64,000 nucleotides of DNA from Swaminathania salitolerans. GTDB taxonomy: Bacteria; Pseudomonadota; Alphaproteobacteria; Acetobacterales; Acetobacteraceae. The DNA lies in the NCBI RefSeq assembly GCF_025994315.1, contig NZ_BAQE01000003.1, one strand, 5' to 3'. Positions within the stretch are counted from its first letter, which is position 1; each line of letters begins with the position of its first letter. Under the pieces are notes generated by a model. That model made no database searches. It saw only the letters and a list, made by a program, of their open reading frames with translations, and was not told the DNA's origin. Of the stretch, positions 61,227-64,000 are shown one piece after another. A program made the translations under genes and the position numbers.

Positions 61227-62942
61227 ATGCTGACCCATCTCTCGATTCGCGATGTTGTCCTGATCGAGAGGCTCGAGCTGCCTTTCCGCCCCGGGCTGAC
61301 CGTTCTCACCGGCGAGACGGGTGCCGGAAAATCGATCCTGCTCGACAGTCTCGGTCTCACGCTCGGCGATCGGGCGAGTGGCGGCCTCGTGCGGGCCGGT
61401 GCGGATCAGGCTGCCGTTTCCGCCTGTTTCGAGATTCCGGAAGATCATCCGGTTCATCAGCTTCTTGCCGAACAGGATATCGTGCTGGACGATCCGCGCG
61501 AGCCTGTCGTCCTGCGTCGCACCGTCACGGCGGATGCCCGCTCGCGCGCCTATGTCAACGATCAGCCGATCGGTGTCGGTCTTCTGAGGCGCATCGCATC
61601 CCTCCTCGTGGAAATCCAGGGACAGCACGACCAGATGGGGCTGGCCGACCAGTCCACCCATCTCGACCTGCTCGATGCGTTCGGCGTTTCTTCCTCACGG
61701 CGCGAGGCTGTCGCCCGGGCCTATCGCCGCTGGATCGAGACGACCGCGGCGCTCGCCGCCGCGCAATCGGACATGGAAGCGACGCGACGCGAAGAAGACT
61801 GGCTGCGTCAATCCGTCGAGGATCTCGGCGCCCTCGCCCCACAGGAAGACGAGGAGGAGCAGCTGGCGGCCCTGCGCGTCGGACTCCAGCAGAACGAACG
61901 CCGGGGCGAGGCCATCGCCGCGGCCCTGTCGGAACTGACCCCGCGCGATCGCCGCTCCGCTGCGCCAGCCGCAGCCCTGCGCAGCGCGAGCCGGACCCTG
62001 GCCCGCCTTCTTCCCGCGCCCGGGGATTCACCCGCACCCGGCTCGTCGCAAGAGGTCCAGGCGCAGGAAGCCCTCATTGCGCTCGAGAAAGCCGAGGAGG
62101 CACTTGCCGAGGCGGAAACCCTGCTCTCGCGTCTCGCGGCCGATGCCGATACGGATCCGCGCCTCCTCGAGGAAACCGAGGAGCGTCTTTTCGCCCTGCG
62201 CGCGGCGGGTCGCAAACACGGTGTCGCGGTCACGGCTCTGCCGGGCCTTCTCGCCTCTCTGAAAGCCCGGCTCGAGGCGCTCGATTCCGGCAATGCCCGG
62301 ATCGAGCAGCTGCAGCAGGAGACGCGGGTCACGCGGGAGGCCTTTGCGGCCGCGTCCGAACTGCTGAGCGCCGATCGTGCGAAGGCGGCCCGCCGTCTCG
62401 AAAACGCGGTTACGGCAGAACTCAAACCCCTGCGTCTGGACCGGGCGCGCTTTATCGTCTCTCTCCTCCCCCTCGCACCCGAGGCGTGGAACCTGCGCGG
62501 CAAGGAGCAGGCTTCCTTTCTGATTGCCGCCAATCCCGGTCAGCCACCGGGACCGCTCGCGAAGGTGGCTTCTGGAGGCGAGCTCTCGCGGCTCATGCTC
62601 GCGCTCAAGGTCGTTCTCGCGGAACGGTCGGCGATCCCGACGCTCGTCTTCGACGAGGTCGATTCCGGGGTTGGCGGTGCAACCGCCTCCTCGATCGGCG
62701 ACAGGCTGCATCGCGTGGCGCGCGACGTTCAGGTGCTCGTCGTGACCCATAGCCCCCAGGTCGCCGCACGGGGCGACCAGCATCTGCGGATCAGCAAACG
62801 TGTCCAGCGGGAGCGGACGGAAACCCTGGCGGAACCCCTTGATCGCCCTGCGCGCCGGGAAGAGATCGCGCGGATGCTCGCAGGCGAAACCATTACCGAT
62901 GCGGCACGTATCGCTGCCGACAGCCTTCTGGAAGCCGATTGA
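61227..62942 (+). CDS. recN: DNA repair protein RecN
   Basis: RecN is an SMC-like ATPase for double-strand break repair. The 571-residue protein has Walker A GETGAGKS (29-36), a coiled-coil middle (about 160-390), and the C-terminal head with VASGGELSRLMLALK (signature), LVFDEVDSGVGG (Walker B) and VLVVTHSPQVAARGDQH (switch). No LexA box was recognised upstream. Its stop overlaps the ligA start by one base. Confidence 0.96.
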   Translation: MLTHLSIRDVVLIERLELPFRPGLTVLTGETGAGKSILLDSLGLTLGDRASGGLVRAGADQAAVSACFEIPEDHPVHQLLAEQDIVLDDPREPVVLRRTVTADARSRAYVNDQPIGVGLLRRIASLLVEIQGQHDQMGLADQSTHLDLLDAFGVSSSRREAVARAYRRWIETTAALAAAQSDMEATRREEDWLRQSVEDLGALAPQEDEEEQLAALRVGLQQNERRGEAIAAALSELTPRDRRSAAPAAALRSASRTLARLLPAPGDSPAPGSSQEVQAQEALIALEKAEEALAEAETLLSRLAADADTDPRLLEETEERLFALRAAGRKHGVAVTALPGLLASLKARLEALDSGNARIEQLQQETRVTREAFAAASELLSADRAKAARRLENAVTAELKPLRLDRARFIVSLLPLAPEAWNLRGKEQASFLIAANPGQPPGPLAKVASGGELSRLMLALKVVLAERSAIPTLVFDEVDSGVGGATASSIGDRLHRVARDVQVLVVTHSPQVAARGDQHLRISKRVQRERTETLAEPLDRPARREEIARMLAGETITDAARIAADSLLEAD

Positions 62943-64000
62943 TGGACCCGACCGACGCCAGCGCCGAACATGCCCGGCTCGCCAGCCTGATCGCACGCTG
63001 GAACGACGCCTATTATCGGGACGATTCTCCCGAAGTTTCCGACGCGGAGTATGACAGCGCCCGACGCGCGCTTCTGGCGCTGGAGGATGCCCACCCCGCC
63101 CTGCGCGAAAAGCACGATGTCAGCACCCGGATCGGCGCGGCACCCGATTCCGCCTTCGGCAAGATCGCCCATCGCGTGCCGATGCTCTCGCTCGACAATG
63201 TGTTCACGACGGAGGAATTCACCGCTTTCGTAACCAGAGCCGCGCGCTTCCTCGGGCTGGACGACAAGGCTGCCGATGCGCTCTGCTTCGTCGCGGAACC
63301 GAAGATCGACGGACTTTCGATCAGCCTGAGCTATCACCGGGGGCAACTCGTGCGCGGCACCACGCGGGGTGACGGCATGACGGGAGAGGATGTCACAGAC
63401 AACCTGCTGACCATCGATGCCATCCCCCGGACCCTGCCATCGGATGCGCCCGAGGATATCGAGATCCGTGGCGAGATCTTCATGGCGAAAGCCGATTTCC
63501 TTGCCCTGAACGAAGCGATGCAGGCGAAGGGCCAGAAAATCTTCGCCAATCCGCGCAATGCGGCGGCTGGATCCCTGCGCCAGCTCGATCCGGGCATTAC
63601 GGCGCAACGGCCGCTCTCCCTGTTCGCCTACGCGCAGGGATTCACCTCGGCGCCGGTCGCGCCGACGCACTGGGCCTATCTCGAGACGCTGCGCCGCTGG
63701 GGTTTTCCGGTCAATCCGGAATCCACCCTTCTCGCCCATGCCCGCGATATCGCCCCCTATATCGAACGCATCGGGCGCGAACGCTCCGCCCTGCCCTATG
63801 ACATAGACGGTGTCGTTCTCAAGATTGACGATGTCGCGCTTCAGGCCCGTCTGGGCTTCGTCGGTCGGGCACCGCGCTGGGCGATCGCGTGGAAATTCCC
63901 GTCGGAACAGGCGATCACGCGGCTCGAGCGTATCGAGATCCAGGTAGGGCGTACCGGCGCCCTGACCCCGACGGCGCATCTCGAACCCGTCAATGTCGGC
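62942..64000 (+). CDS. ligA: NAD-dependent DNA ligase LigA (3' end outside window)
   Basis: LigA seals nicks in replication using NAD. The first 353 residues are present: the Ia domain for NMN binding (YYRDDSPEVSDAEYD), HRVPMLSLDNVF, the adenylation motif AEPKIDG with nucleophile Lys121, RGDGMTGEDVTDNL, RGEIFM, NPRNAAAGSLRQ and DGVVLKID. The OB, zinc, HhH and BRCT domains are past the window edge. The start shares one base with the recN stop. Confidence 0.96.
   Translation, partial: MDPTDASAEHARLASLIARWNDAYYRDDSPEVSDAEYDSARRALLALEDAHPALREKHDVSTRIGAAPDSAFGKIAHRVPMLSLDNVFTTEEFTAFVTRAARFLGLDDKAADALCFVAEPKIDGLSISLSYHRGQLVRGTTRGDGMTGEDVTDNLLTIDAIPRTLPSDAPEDIEIRGEIFMAKADFLALNEAMQAKGQKIFANPRNAAAGSLRQLDPGITAQRPLSLFAYAQGFTSAPVAPTHWAYLETLRRWGFPVNPESTLLAHARDIAPYIERIGRERSALPYDIDGVVLKIDDVALQARLGFVGRAPRWAIAWKFPSEQAITRLERIEIQVGRTGALTPTAHLEPVNVG

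Noticed and set aside
60204..61661. 485-residue minus-strand frame across bamD and recN
   Set aside because: Shadow of bamD and recN, both with clear motifs on the plus strand.

Overview
The window looks like a chromosomal core region of a GC-rich alphaproteobacterium, most likely an acetic acid bacterium (Acetobacteraceae). The alphaproteobacterial assignment is inferred from gene families and order: MucR/Ros, GapR and both IHF subunits; a YceD-rpmF-plsX-fabH-ihfA-merR block; rplU-rpmA-obgE-proB; and a complete mraZ-to-lpxC division/cell-wall cluster followed by bamD-recN-ligA. The family-level call rests on general resemblance and is less certain. I see no insertion sequence, prophage, integrase or CRISPR array.

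Layout. 1-3.9 kb (minus strand): a merR fragment, ihfA, fabH, plsX, rpmF and yceD form a fatty acid/phospholipid and ribosome block, with bamE divergent at 4.1 kb. 4.8-7.9 kb (minus): a histidine kinase, an OmpR-type regulator, a MarR-type regulator and peptide deformylase, tightly packed. rpsU with a clear terminator follows on the plus strand. 8.5-14 kb (minus): an Lrp-type regulator, a GT2-GtrA fusion, a GT39 membrane glycosyltransferase and a secreted prolyl oligopeptidase. 14-18.4 kb: divergent trxB, a repeat-rich intergenic region, a LysR regulator, ihfB, sppA and mucR. 18.4-19.2 kb is an AT-rich gap. 19.2-24.6 kb: a FUSC-type exporter translationally coupled to guanine deaminase, a putative lipoprotein esterase, YjdM and tRNA-Ser(CGA). 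24.6-27.7 kb: rplU, rpmA, obgE, proB.

27.9-34.3 kb (minus) is the main accessory-looking block: ECF sigma factor, FecR-type anti-sigma regulator, TonB-dependent receptor with an N-terminal signalling domain, a histidine acid phosphatase whose start overlaps the receptor stop, and a membrane-anchored protein of unknown function. It reads as a cell-surface signalling and uptake system joined to a secreted phosphatase, and is my best candidate for an undescribed system. 34.4-38.6 kb: gapR, zwf, an unknown single-pass membrane protein, an HSL-type esterase and the RNase P RNA gene.

39.2-60.2 kb is the division and cell-wall cluster (mraZ, rsmH, ftsL, ftsI, murE, murF, mraY, murD, ftsW, murG, murC, murB, ddl, ftsQ, ftsA, ftsZ, lpxC). 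Most genes overlap by 1 or 4 bases. Three TCCCA boxes at exact 10-bp spacing upstream of mraZ match the expected MraZ operator. bamD, recN and the 5' part of ligA close the window.

A recurring oddity is short tandem repeats of 10-17 bp in several non-coding gaps and in two coding regions, some of which seem to have supplied protein sequence (phosphatase N-terminus, FtsL tail).
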